NCBI GenBank assembly: GCA_003599865.1 | Contig: QZKS01000064.1 | Location: 1-64,000, forward strand | Direction of reading: 5' to 3' | Origin: Desulfobacteraceae bacterium | Lineage (GTDB): Bacteria > Desulfobacterota > Desulfobacteria > Desulfobacterales > SURF-7 | DNA length: 64,000 bases | In this document: positions 1 to 8,285 of the stretch, one piece after another | Numbering within the stretch: the first letter of the stretch is position 1 | Layout of the letters: every line of letters begins with the position of its first letter | Notes under the pieces: model-generated | Told to the model about the DNA's origin: nothing | Databases searched by the model: none | Seen by the model: the letters and a program-made list of their open reading frames with translations, nothing else | Made by a program: the position numbers and the translations under genes

Positions 1-37
1 CAGGGATTGACAGCCTTGTTCCTTTTTATTCGACCTG

Positions 38-793
38 TTATTGTGTGCTCACGATCTTACCAGCTCCGCCGCAATGCTTTGTCTGGTCGCCCAGTCTTGC
101 AGCCGGTTTTCCGTCGATGAGTACATTCGGGTCACCTGTCGTGATTACAAAGGTGTTCGGTCCGCAGCACGCGGCATGAATTCCGGGGTCGCCTACTCTC
201 GCAGCCGGCTTCCCTTCGATAAGCACATTCGGGCTTCCTGACTGGATCGGCCCTCTGACGGAATGGGGGCAGGCAGGACATCCATGTGTGTCATTCGGGC
301 AGTGGGCGATGCTTCCCAGGCCGGCATATCCCTTGGGGTCCACTGCCTCCACGGTGAAGGTCTTTTCAGATACAGTCCGTCCATCCCTTTCCACATAAAG
401 GGTTATGTGATTCGTACCGGGCCCGTTAAAAACCGGCCTGCTCAGAGGCCCTCGGTCCGGGGTGAAAGTGCCTGTTCCTTTCCAGCGGACATCTGCGGAG
501 ATGTCCGTTTGTTTCCTGGTGATCGGACCGACCAGGCAGCGGGCCCCGAAAATCCATCCCTTTGTAAAAACTTTCGGACTATCACCTGCCGGATAGGTCA
601 ATGAAATCCGGATGTCCTGATCAATTTGATTGATTTTCATCAGCTCCCGGCTGGGAACGGATGCCGCTCTGTTCGTTTTTTTCAGGTTCAATTCCTCTTC
701 CGATGCAGCAGGACTGTTTCCAATAAAAAGGGTCATAGCGACAAAAAGGACAATAGCCTTGACCATAATAGGCTTCGCGATATGATATTTCAT
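38..793 (-). CDS. Exported PAAR-repeat protein
   Basis: 251 residues from the ATG at 793, which has a good Shine-Dalgarno (AAAGGAG, complement of 798-804). An upstream in-frame ATG at 895 would add 34 residues in front of the signal peptide and is less likely. Residues 1-30 form a Sec-type signal peptide (basic start, hydrophobic VKAIVLFVAMTLFIG, then SPAAS). The middle looks like a beta-sandwich or Ig-like segment (about 60-150). The last 95 residues carry the PAAR pattern twice: NVLIEGKPAARVGD and NVLIDGKPAARLGD, with His and Cys residues between them (HAACCGPN, KHCGG). In the PAAR family such residues hold the metal at the tip of a type VI secretion spike. No tss or vgrG genes are nearby, and classical PAAR spike tips have no Sec signal, so a periplasmic or surface role is as likely. 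The family call is firm; the function is open. Confidence 0.75.
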   Translation of the reverse strand: MKYHIAKPIMVKAIVLFVAMTLFIGNSPAASEEELNLKKTNRAASVPSRELMKINQIDQDIRISLTYPAGDSPKVFTKGWIFGARCLVGPITRKQTDISADVRWKGTGTFTPDRGPLSRPVFNGPGTNHITLYVERDGRTVSEKTFTVEAVDPKGYAGLGSIAHCPNDTHGCPACPHSVRGPIQSGSPNVLIEGKPAARVGDPGIHAACCGPNTFVITTGDPNVLIDGKPAARLGDQTKHCGGAGKIVSTQ

Positions 794-947
794 TGCATCT
801 CCTTTGTGTTTGAAGGATTTTTTTACGACAAGGAAGGATAAAAAAGCCGGCACCTTGCTGCAGAAGGCTATATAGTAAAGGCATTTGTGTGTCAATAGTC
901 TGAAACGAGCAGATAAATCGTTCGTTAAGAAGTCGGAAACGGTACTG

Positions 948-1820
948 TCAGCGCGGTTGAATAGCGGCCGTTATTTCTGAAAACAGTTTATCCAGTATCG
1001 CCTCAGCGGTCCGAAGATCATGCTTTGAAGCAAATTCCGACTCCAGTTCCATGAAAATCGTTTCATATGTTGACAGTGGGATATCCGGATGCGTCCGTTG
1101 AGCGGTAGGCCTCTGATATTCCCCGTTTTCAAACATATAATGACATGGTCCGGGAGACGAGGCTGACCGAAACGGCCAGTTTGTTTTGATCTCCAGCAAT
1201 TCACGGAGACGGTCGGCCGCCTGGGGTGACTGTAGAAAATCGTCCGGTGTTATCTGCCTGCCTGCTTTGTTTTCCAGCGCCTCGAAAAGTGCCGTCAGCA
1301 GTCTGAACTCGGTAACCATCAGGCCGAAGGGAAACCAGTGGTTCACGGTTTGTTTCAGGATCTTCAGATAGCGAGGCGGCAGATGTTGATAGCTGGGGCA
1401 GAAATAGGTCCGGCAGGCCATGCCGCCATAATAGCTGAGCCCCCGCCAGTCTATCCCGTTGTTTCCGGAAGCTGCCGGATGAAGCAGACATCCGACGCGT
1501 TGTTTTGATTTGCCGACCATGCCTAAAAACACACAGTGGTGAAAGTGGGGAAACGGTCTTTCCGCCGGCGTCCATCCTTCCGTTTTCTTCCAAAACCCGT
1601 CAATGCCTTCTATGGTTCTCGGAACACGTTCAAATGCCGTTGTTCTTTGAACCAGAATCGTCTCAAGCGAATCTTTCGTTAATCCCGCAAGATTATACAA
1701 TCCACAACAGGCTCCGCAGGAGACGGTTTCGCTGACCTGGCAAAGATATACAACATCTTCCTGTTGTTCATTTGCAGGGGCGGTCCCGTGATCAGGGAAT
1801 ATTGTTTCGGCGTTATTCAT
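948..1820 (-). CDS. Cysteine-cluster protein (CxxCC type, YkgJ-like)
   Basis: 290-residue soluble protein of unassigned function. Its cysteines are grouped in a way typical of the CxxCxxCC/YkgJ-like zinc- or iron-chelating proteins: SCGACC near residues 34-39, HHCVFLG near 93-99, GCLLHP near 109-114 and CRTYFC near 135-140. The C-terminal half has no recognisable motif. The start is the ATG at 1820. It is divergent from potA, with about 200 bases between them. A second protein with the same order of cysteine blocks is encoded at 62707-63336. A metal-binding or Fe-S-related role is inferred from the cysteines only. Confidence 0.55.
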   Translation of the reverse strand: MNNAETIFPDHGTAPANEQQEDVVYLCQVSETVSCGACCGLYNLAGLTKDSLETILVQRTTAFERVPRTIEGIDGFWKKTEGWTPAERPFPHFHHCVFLGMVGKSKQRVGCLLHPAASGNNGIDWRGLSYYGGMACRTYFCPSYQHLPPRYLKILKQTVNHWFPFGLMVTEFRLLTALFEALENKAGRQITPDDFLQSPQAADRLRELLEIKTNWPFRSASSPGPCHYMFENGEYQRPTAQRTHPDIPLSTYETIFMELESEFASKHDLRTAEAILDKLFSEITAAIQPR

Positions 1821-1961
1821 GGTCGGTTTGTTCTATGTACGTGATGGTTATAAATAGATTGTTATCAATCATTATTTTTATCGGTTTCACTGTACGGATT
1901 CGGCTTTGATTTGTCAAAATGGAAATCAGGCAGCGCTTTTTTTGAAAAAATGAATCAAATG

Positions 1962-1987
1962 TTGACATTCTGTTCAATAATTATAAA
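1962..1987 (+). promoter_or_regulatory. Possible promoter of the pot operon
   Basis: TTGACA at 1962-1967 matches the sigma-70 -35 box, and TATAAA at 1982-1987 resembles a -10 box. The 14-base spacer is shorter than the ideal 17, so this is tentative. The area upstream (1821-1960) is AT-rich and I see no gene in it. Confidence 0.3.
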
Positions 1988-2017
1988 AATCCATCGCTTA
2001 AATAAGGAAGATTGAAC

Positions 2018-3109
2018 ATGAAACAGGCGGTTATTCGGTTGCAGGGCGTCGGCAAAAAATTCCATGATCAATGGGCGGTGAAGGATATCCATCTGGATAT
2101 TCAATCCGGTGAGTTTCTGACCATTCTGGGACCCTCAGGATGCGGAAAGACAACGATTCTGCGCCTCATATCCGGCCTGGAGACATGTGATTCCGGGGAT
2201 ATTTTCATTAACGGCGTAAATCACACCCATGTTCCGGCAAGCCGACGGGACGTGAATACGGTGTTCCAGAGTTACGCCCTGTTTCCCCATATGACCGTGT
2301 TTGAAAACATCGCCTTTGGCCTGACCATCAAAAAATTGGGAAAAGCCGTGATCCGGGAAAAGGTGGCCGAAGCCCTTGCCATGGTCAAGCTTTCGGGAAT
2401 GGATCGCCGCAGAATCTTTCAGCTTTCCGGTGGACAGCAGCAGCGGGTGGCCATTGCCCGGGCCATTGTGAACGAACCCCTGATCCTTCTTCTGGACGAA
2501 CCGCTTTCCGCGCTGGATTACCGGCTGCGCAAGGACATGCGCATTGAACTCAAACAGCTGCACCGCAAGCTGGGTATCACCTTTATTTTCGTGACCCACG
2601 ATCAGGAAGAAGCCCTGACCATGTCGGACCGGGTGGTGGTGATGAATCACGGACGTATCGAGCAGGACGGCACACCCAAGGACATCTATGAAAAGCCGGC
2701 CAACATGTTTGTGGCCAATTTCGTAGGGGAAAGCAACCTGCTGGACGGAACGGTCACGGCCACGGACCGGGGACGCATGGATGTGGCCATGTCGGGGGTG
2801 AGCATGAATCTCCTGAACAACCGGGGGTTTTCTAAGGGGGACCGGGTCAAGATCCTGCTCCGCCCTGAAGACATGAAGGTGGAACGCCGGAGCCAGGAAC
2901 CATGTGAACCGCCCCTCCTGGCCGGGAAGGTTCAGGATCTGATTTACAAGGGCACCACCGTTGATCTGATCATTCGGCTGGACAACGGTCAGGAGGTTTT
3001 TGTAACCGAGTTTTTCAATGAGGATGCCGCCGATATTTACTATGCGCCGGGTGAGGAGGTCTGCCTGAGCTGGATCGACGGATGGGAGGCGGTGCTGCCC
3101 GATGAATAG
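2018..3109 (+). CDS. potA: Spermidine/putrescine ABC transporter ATP-binding protein PotA
   Basis: ATPase that drives polyamine import through PotB/PotC at the inner membrane. From the ATG at 2018 it has 363 residues: Walker A GPSGCGKTT (38-46), Q-loop glutamine in FQSY (84), ABC signature SGGQQQ (137-142), Walker B LILLLDEP (155-162) and switch histidine in VTHD (194). A C-terminal TOBE-like regulatory segment (about 235-360) follows, as in PotA/MalK-type ATPases. A TTG at 2012 is in frame, but it lies one base after the Shine-Dalgarno AAGGAAG (2004-2010), while the ATG at 2018 sits seven bases after it. It is the first gene of a four-gene operon and its end overlaps potB by 8 bases. Specificity is taken from the operon and the PotD-like binding protein; putrescine versus spermidine cannot be told. 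Confidence 0.93.
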   Translation: MKQAVIRLQGVGKKFHDQWAVKDIHLDIQSGEFLTILGPSGCGKTTILRLISGLETCDSGDIFINGVNHTHVPASRRDVNTVFQSYALFPHMTVFENIAFGLTIKKLGKAVIREKVAEALAMVKLSGMDRRRIFQLSGGQQQRVAIARAIVNEPLILLLDEPLSALDYRLRKDMRIELKQLHRKLGITFIFVTHDQEEALTMSDRVVVMNHGRIEQDGTPKDIYEKPANMFVANFVGESNLLDGTVTATDRGRMDVAMSGVSMNLLNNRGFSKGDRVKILLRPEDMKVERRSQEPCEPPLLAGKVQDLIYKGTTVDLIIRLDNGQEVFVTEFFNEDAADIYYAPGEEVCLSWIDGWEAVLPDE

Positions 3110-3965
3110 GCTGATATCCTTTAAATATACAGCGATTTTTATCATTGTTGCCTGGATATCTGTGTTTATCCTGGTGCCCAACCTCCTGGTCGTGCTGATC
3201 AGTTTTCTTTCCCGCGACGCATCCCGGTTCGTGGCTCCGCCCCTGACCCTTTCCCATTATCTGTCCCTGTTCGAACCGGTGTATTTCAAGATTTTCACTA
3301 AATCCGTGACTTACTCGTTCTTCAGCACCCTGATCTGCCTGCTTGTCGGTTACCCCTTTGCCTGGCTCATCAGCCGCGCCGACAAAGCCTACCGGTCCGT
3401 TCTTCTGATTCTGGTGATCATTCCCTTCTGGACCAGCTCCCTGATCCGGACTTACGCCCTGGTGATCCTGTTCAAGACCAACGGGGTGATCAACGCTGTT
3501 TTGACGGCCCTGGGGGTGATCAATGAACCTCTGGCGCTGATGTATACGGACAAGGCCGTTTACGCGGGGCTTGTGTATTCCCTGCTGCCGTTCATGATTC
3601 TTCCCCTCTACGCATCCATGGAGAAGATGGACCGGCGGCTGATCGAGGCCGCCCGTGATCTGGGCGCCGGTTCCGTTCCGATTTTCATCAGGATCATCTG
3701 GCCGCTGTCCCTGCCCGGTGTGGTGGCCGGGTGCATCATGGTATTTCTCCCGGCCATGGGATTGTTTTATATCCCCGACCTTCTGGGAGGGGCCAAGTCC
3801 ATGCTCATCGGAAACTTCATCAAAAACCAGTTTCTGACCGCCGGAAACTGGCCCTTTGGTTCCGCGGCCGGCGTGTTTCTGACCTTGTGCATGCTGGTGC
3901 TGATGCTCCTGTATTTCGGGGTCCGCAAACGCATGGAAAACGCATCCGTGGAGAAAGGCCTGTGA
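3102..3965 (+). CDS. potB: Spermidine/putrescine ABC transporter permease PotB
   Basis: 287-residue inner-membrane permease with about six hydrophobic helices. The first is residues 7-30, with IFIIVAWISVFILVPNLLVVL. The cytoplasmic EAA loop that contacts the ATPase is visible near residues 182-205 (EAARDLGAGSVPIFIRIIWP). It starts at an ATG inside the last codons of potA (8-base overlap) and ends in GTGA shared with potC, so the four pot genes are probably translationally coupled. Length is close to E. coli PotB. Confidence 0.92.
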   Translation: MNRLISFKYTAIFIIVAWISVFILVPNLLVVLISFLSRDASRFVAPPLTLSHYLSLFEPVYFKIFTKSVTYSFFSTLICLLVGYPFAWLISRADKAYRSVLLILVIIPFWTSSLIRTYALVILFKTNGVINAVLTALGVINEPLALMYTDKAVYAGLVYSLLPFMILPLYASMEKMDRRLIEAARDLGAGSVPIFIRIIWPLSLPGVVAGCIMVFLPAMGLFYIPDLLGGAKSMLIGNFIKNQFLTAGNWPFGSAAGVFLTLCMLVLMLLYFGVRKRMENASVEKGL

Positions 3966-4732
3966 AACGACTGCTCGGAGCCTCCTATCTGACCCTGGTA
4001 TATCTGTTTTTGTACGTGCCGGTTCTGATTCTGATTGTTTTTTCCTTTAACAACTCCCGGTATTCCACGGTGTGGAAGGGATTTTCCCTGCAATGGTACA
4101 CCCATCTGTTCAACAACAGCCTGCTGATGGAAGCCTTTGTCAATTCCATCACCGTAGCCCTGATTTCCAGCGTGCTGTCCGGCGTTCTGGGCACCCTGGC
4201 TGCCGTGGTGTTTTACTGGTACCGCTTTGCCGGGCGGAAGGTGCTGCATACCCTGATTTTCTGTGTCATGATGAGCCCGGATATCGTGATGGGGATTTCC
4301 CTGCTCAGTTTTTTTATCCTGATCGGCATGAAGCCCGGGTTTCTGACCCTGCTCCTGGCCCATATCACCTTCAGTTTTCCCTTTGTGGTAACCATTGTCT
4401 TTGCCAGGCTCCAGGGCTTTGACCGCTCCATCATTGACGCGGCCCGGGATCTCGGGGCAGGGGAGCTCCGGATTTTTACCCATATCATCTTCCCGCTGAT
4501 CCTGCCTGCGGTGATGGCAGGATGGCTGGTGAGCTTTACCCTGTCTCTGGATGACGTCATCGTGAGTTTTTTTGTGACCGGGCCGAATTTCGATATTCTG
4601 CCCCTGAAAATTTATTCCATGGTTCGCCTGGGTGTGAAACCCGAGGTGAACGCCTTGTCCACACTGTTGTTCGCGTTCACCCTGGTGAGCGTGTTCTGTT
4701 CCCATCTTCTTGTAAAGGAGAAACGAAAATGA
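3962..4732 (+). CDS. potC: Spermidine/putrescine ABC transporter permease PotC
   Basis: Second permease of the importer, 256 residues from a GTG at 3962 that overlaps the potB stop by four bases (GTGA). An open frame runs 77 codons further upstream, but that part is only potB read in another frame. There are about six membrane helices, the first beginning near residue 9, and an EAA loop with DAARDLGAGELRIF near residues 160-173. It ends in ATGA shared with potD. Length and topology match the PotC family (about 260 residues). Confidence 0.92.
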   Translation: MKRLLGASYLTLVYLFLYVPVLILIVFSFNNSRYSTVWKGFSLQWYTHLFNNSLLMEAFVNSITVALISSVLSGVLGTLAAVVFYWYRFAGRKVLHTLIFCVMMSPDIVMGISLLSFFILIGMKPGFLTLLLAHITFSFPFVVTIVFARLQGFDRSIIDAARDLGAGELRIFTHIIFPLILPAVMAGWLVSFTLSLDDVIVSFFVTGPNFDILPLKIYSMVRLGVKPEVNALSTLLFAFTLVSVFCSHLLVKEKRK

Positions 4733-5763
4733 AAAAATGGATGTTGGTGATGATGGCGCTTATGCTGGCTGCTCCGGTTTTTGCCGCGGACAAACCCGAG
4801 GTCTATGTATACAACTGGACCGAGTATCTTCCGGACGAGGTGATCGCCTCCTTCCAGAAAGACACGGGTATCAAGGTGGTGTACGCCACCTACGAAAGCA
4901 ATGAATCCATGTATGCCCGCCTGAAAATCCTCAAGGGCGGAAGCTATGACGTGGTCTTCCCATCCACCTATTTTGTACACAAAATGAGAAAGGAAGGCCT
5001 GTTGAGCCCCATCGACAAGGCAAGCCTTCCCAATTTCAAGCATGTGGATAAACGTCTGCTGAACAAACCCTATGATCCGGACAATACCTACAGTGTGCCG
5101 TATGTCTGGGGCTCCACCGCCATCGGCTACAATGCGGACAAGGTGAAAAAGGAAGAAGTTTCGTCCTGGGCGGATCTGTTCCACCCCAGATTCAAGGGCA
5201 AACTGGTGTTCAACGACGATATCCGTGAGGTGTTCGGTGTGGGGTTGAAGGTACTGGGCTATTCGGTCAACGACACGGACCCCGCCCACATCGAGGCAGC
5301 CTACATCAAGCTGAAAACCCTCATGCCCAACATCCGTCTGTTCGCGTCGGATTCCCCCAAACAGGCGTTTCTCAATCAGGAGGTCATCGCAGGAATGATC
5401 TGGAACGGGGAAATCTACATGGCTTCCGCGGAAAATCCGGCCATTTCCTATGCCTACCCCAAGGAAGGCGCCATCTTCTGGGTGGACAACATGATCATCC
5501 CGGTCAATGCTCCGAACAAGGGAAATGCACACCGCTTCATCGATTACATCCTTCGTCCGGACATGGCCAAACAGATCTGCGAATTCGTGGGCTATGCTCC
5601 GGCCAACGCCTCGGCCATGGCCCTGTACGATGAAGCCCTGAAAAACAATAAAACCGTTTTTCCGGATTCCGAAGATATCGAGAGGGGGGAATTCCAGATC
5701 GACGTGGGCGATGCCATCCTGGTCTATGAAAAATACTGGGAAAAACTGAAAACAGGCAACTGA
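4729..5763 (+). CDS. potD: Spermidine/putrescine-binding periplasmic protein PotD
   Basis: 344-residue extracytoplasmic solute-binding protein that delivers polyamine to PotBC. Residues 1-19 are a Sec signal peptide (MKKW, hydrophobic core, then PVFA before ADKPEV). The mature start VYVYNWTEYLPDEV is characteristic of PotD/PotF proteins, and the acidic and aromatic residues expected in a polyamine pocket are plentiful. The gene shares ATGA with potC, so all four transporter genes form one unit. No lipobox is seen, so it is predicted to be a free periplasmic protein. Confidence 0.93.
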   Translation: MKKWMLVMMALMLAAPVFAADKPEVYVYNWTEYLPDEVIASFQKDTGIKVVYATYESNESMYARLKILKGGSYDVVFPSTYFVHKMRKEGLLSPIDKASLPNFKHVDKRLLNKPYDPDNTYSVPYVWGSTAIGYNADKVKKEEVSSWADLFHPRFKGKLVFNDDIREVFGVGLKVLGYSVNDTDPAHIEAAYIKLKTLMPNIRLFASDSPKQAFLNQEVIAGMIWNGEIYMASAENPAISYAYPKEGAIFWVDNMIIPVNAPNKGNAHRFIDYILRPDMAKQICEFVGYAPANASAMALYDEALKNNKTVFPDSEDIERGEFQIDVGDAILVYEKYWEKLKTGN

Positions 5764-5798
5764 TGTTCCGTTGTTATTGCTACATGGAAATATGCCCT

Positions 5799-5832
5799 GA
5801 AGCTGCCATTGAAAAGAGAAATGGCAGGCTTC
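5799..5832 (+). terminator. Hairpin after potD, possible weak terminator
   Basis: Imperfect inverted repeat gaagctgccatt / aatggcaggcttc with an 8-base loop, placed 35 bases after the potD stop. No run of T follows, so it is either a weak terminator or an mRNA 3-prime stabilising hairpin. Confidence 0.3.
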
Positions 5833-5878
5833 ACTGGATGTTGAGGCTTTAAACCTGAAACTAAAAAGGATGAAATTA

Positions 5879-6652
5879 ATGAAAACAGATACCATCTTTA
5901 TGATTCACGGCATGTGGGGCGGGGCGTGGTACTGGGCGGATTACCGGCAGGTTTTTGAGGAAGCGGGCTATAGATGCATTGCGACAACCCTGCCGTACCA
6001 TGACATGGACCCGAAAGGCGTTCCGGATTCCCGCCTCGGCACGACAAGCCTCCTGGATTACGCCGCATTTCTGGAACAGGAGATCAGCCGGCTGGGGGAA
6101 CCGCCGATCATCGTCGGCCACTCCATGGGAGGATTGCTGGCACAGATGCTGAGTGCCCGGGGATTGGCAAAGGCGATTGTTCTGCTGACTCCGGCTGCCC
6201 CGGCCGGGATACTGGCGATTACACCTTCTGTGATAAAGAGTTTCTGGTCGATGCAGACAACCTGGGGTTTCTGGAGAAAACCGATGCGCCAGACCTTTGC
6301 AGAGGCGGCCTATTCGATGCTGAATCTGTTTCCGGAAAAGGCGCAGAAAGAGGTATATGAAAAATTTGTCTATGAATCGGGACGGGCTGCCTTTGAGATC
6401 GGATACTGGCTGTTTGACTCAAAAGGAGCATCCAGGGTGGACGCCTCTCTCGTGACCTGCCCGGTTCTGGTGATCGGTGGTACACAGGACCGGATCACCC
6501 CTGTATCGGTCGTCCGACAGGTGGCAAAAAAATACAAAGCGGTTTCGACCTATAAGGAATTTGAAAATCATGCCCATTGGATCATGGGCGAGCCAGGATG
6601 GAGAGAGGTTGCAGAGTATATCCTTTCCTGGCTCCGGACTTCTGGAAAATAA
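5879..6652 (+). CDS. Alpha/beta hydrolase
   Basis: 257-residue soluble hydrolase. The nucleophile elbow GHSMGG places the catalytic serine at residue 82. The oxyanion-hole motif HGMWGG is at 10-15. The acid is probably D204 (GGTQDRITP) and the base H231 or H233 (NHAHW). The start at 5879 is preferred over the ATG at 5870 because AAAGGA (5865-5870) overlaps the upper ATG and lies eight bases before the lower one. The lid region (about 110-165) is rich in aromatic residues, suggesting a hydrophobic ester or similar substrate, but the substrate cannot be named. It stands alone between the pot operon and a small membrane protein. Confidence 0.85.
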   Translation: MKTDTIFMIHGMWGGAWYWADYRQVFEEAGYRCIATTLPYHDMDPKGVPDSRLGTTSLLDYAAFLEQEISRLGEPPIIVGHSMGGLLAQMLSARGLAKAIVLLTPAAPAGILAITPSVIKSFWSMQTTWGFWRKPMRQTFAEAAYSMLNLFPEKAQKEVYEKFVYESGRAAFEIGYWLFDSKGASRVDASLVTCPVLVIGGTQDRITPVSVVRQVAKKYKAVSTYKEFENHAHWIMGEPGWREVAEYILSWLRTSGK

Positions 6653-6725
6653 TTTTGAACCCTACGGCGCCGGGGCATACACCACAAGCATCCGGCGGTG
6701 ATCAGATAGATCGTAAAGGAAGAAG

Positions 6726-7070
6726 ATGAATCCGGTTTTACAATCCATTTTTCTGTTGATATGCAGCAATGTTTTTATGACCTTTGCCTGGTATGCACAC
6801 TTAAAGGAGTTGAATAACAAACCATGGATAATCGCCGCGTTCGTAAGCTGGGGAATCGCATTGTTTGAGTACCTGCTGCAAGTCCCGGCCAACAGGATCG
6901 GTTATCGCGTTCTGACTGTCGGCCAGTTGAAGATCATGCAGGAGATCATCACATTGTCTATTTTCGTTCCGTTCTCCGTAATGTACCTGAAAGAACCGCT
7001 GAAGCTGGATTACCTCTGGGCAGGCCTTTGTCTTGTGGGCGCGGTGTATTTCATGTTTCGGGGAGCGTGA
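6726..7070 (+). CDS. DMT-type small membrane protein (DUF486 family)
   Basis: 114 residues with four hydrophobic helices (about 5-22, 33-51, 70-87 and 93-111), the size and layout of the DUF486 group in the drug/metabolite transporter superfamily. The segment GYRVLTVGQLKIMQEIITL and the C-terminal WAGLCLVGAVYFMFR fit that family. AAAGGAAGAAG precedes the ATG. The transported compound is unknown, and small proteins of this kind usually act as dimers. The 3-prime end converges on the PAS-domain gene 21 bases away. Confidence 0.75.
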   Translation: MNPVLQSIFLLICSNVFMTFAWYAHLKELNNKPWIIAAFVSWGIALFEYLLQVPANRIGYRVLTVGQLKIMQEIITLSIFVPFSVMYLKEPLKLDYLWAGLCLVGAVYFMFRGA

Positions 7071-7091
7071 TATCAAGAACCGGAAACAGGA

Positions 7092-7442
7092 TTATTTCAA
7101 AACGGCCAGTCTTCCGTACCGGCCGTTGATATATACTTTTGTCGAACAGATACTGACATCAACCGGACCATGTTTGCCTTTTAACTTTGCGGAATAGAAA
7201 TCATCTGTTTTCTTCCGGGCCAAACCTTTTACATAGTTTTGCAATGGTTTTGAATCCAGCGTGTAATCCGTAAAATCCTTGCCGATAATCTCATCCTTTG
7301 TCCAGCCGAGCAATTTTTCAAAAGAGTGGTTGATCAATACTATTTTTTGCTGGATGGTGACCAGAATCGGGTCTGATGCGCTTTCAAAAGCTTCTCTAAA
7401 CAAATGAATAGGGTTATTGATTTCAGTATCCGTGTTTTCCAT
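7092..7442 (-). CDS. Stand-alone PAS domain protein
   Basis: 116 residues that are essentially one PAS sensory domain: helix AFESASDPILV, strand KIVLINHSFEKLLGW, then the typical DEIIGKDFTDY turn. There is no output domain and no membrane segment, so it must act by binding a partner or be the remnant of a longer sensor. It has only a weak ribosome site. Upstream (7443-7622) lie 180 bases with no gene. Confidence 0.65.
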   Translation of the reverse strand: MENTDTEINNPIHLFREAFESASDPILVTIQQKIVLINHSFEKLLGWTKDEIIGKDFTDYTLDSKPLQNYVKGLARKKTDDFYSAKLKGKHGPVDVSICSTKVYINGRYGRLAVLK

Positions 7443-7622
7443 GTTTTTTTATCCATTTATCGGAAACAGCCCGATGGTTTTGAACCATTTTCGACCATAC
7501 TCTATCAGAGGATGGCTGCTTCAACAAGGGGATTTCGACGGAATATTTTTAAATAATGATAAATGATTATCCTTTGCTGGGCGGCAGATTTCAGGTATTT
7601 CATTACTTGAGATTCCCGGCCT

Positions 7623-8285
7623 TTATGCATAGCTTTCGATAAACACTTTCGATTCCGGAAACCGCTCATCGATAATCGGCAGCGAATCGGCAATCATGCC
7701 GGCGCTCCCGCACAGATAGAAATGATACTTTCCGGAAGGCAGGTTTTTTTCCAGGTACCGGGTCACACGGCCATGAAAACCGGCGGACGTATTTTGCCGA
7801 TCCGGCAGACGGGATGAAAAACAAGGAATATAAAGGGATGCGGCGGAAATGAGTTGTTCCTTATAATACTGCTCTGACGGACCGGTTATTCCATGGAGCA
7901 GTATAAAACCGCGGACATGGTCATGAACGAACGAGACAAACGGCGCAATGCCGGTTCCGGTGGCAATGAATACCGCCTGATCATCCGAAGGAAAATACCG
8001 AAAATATCCATGAGGACCGGTAAACATGAATTGGGTTCCGGGAGTTGTTGATGCAAAGATACCTGAAAATTTTCCATCTTTGATATGATGGATGCATAAT
8101 GTAATCCTGTCGTCTTGCGGACCGGAAACGATGGTATAGTCCCGTTGAATGGTCTTTGCAGAAAAACGGATCCGCTGGCCGGGCAGAAAAGAAAAATTTT
8201 TGGGCCGAGTAAAAGAGGCCTCATATGTCGCAGCGGACAGGTACCTGACGCCGGTCAGTTCAGTTTTGTATTCCTTATGTATCAT
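7623..8285 (-). CDS. Ferredoxin-NADP+ reductase-family flavoprotein
   Basis: 220 residues with the two-domain FNR fold. The N-terminal FAD barrel carries RDYTIVS (about 48-54), matching the RxYS/T flavin motif. The C-terminal nucleotide-binding half carries ATGTGIAPF (about 106-114) and LCGSAGMI near residue 190. There is no 2Fe-2S or globin domain, so it moves electrons between NAD(P)H and a separate partner. Its ATG overlaps the stop of the cobalamin adenosyltransferase gene by four bases (ATGA), so the two are translated together. I infer it may supply the electron that reduces Co(II) to Co(I) for adenosylation. That role is not proven by sequence. Confidence 0.75.
   Translation of the reverse strand: MIHKEYKTELTGVRYLSAATYEASFTRPKNFSFLPGQRIRFSAKTIQRDYTIVSGPQDDRITLCIHHIKDGKFSGIFASTTPGTQFMFTGPHGYFRYFPSDDQAVFIATGTGIAPFVSFVHDHVRGFILLHGITGPSEQYYKEQLISAASLYIPCFSSRLPDRQNTSAGFHGRVTRYLEKNLPSGKYHFYLCGSAGMIADSLPIIDERFPESKVFIESYA

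Noticed and set aside
38..793. Type VI secretion locus
   Set aside because: The PAAR motif alone is not enough; no tss, hcp or vgrG genes lie beside it.
2135..3181. Long open frame on the minus strand over potA
   Set aside because: It is the shadow of potA, whose motifs are certain; it has no domain and its residues are His- and Gly-rich as expected for an antisense frame.
3767..4705. 312-codon minus-strand frame over potC
   Set aside because: Low-complexity (Gln/His/Lys-rich) sequence, antisense to a clear permease.
4612..5895. 427-codon open frame on the minus strand over potD
   Set aside because: It is antisense to potD, a clear gene with signal peptide; no motif found.
7101..7128. Inverted repeat aacggcc/ggccgtt near the end of the PAS gene
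   Set aside because: It lies inside the coding sequence, and no T tract follows, so I did not call it a terminator.
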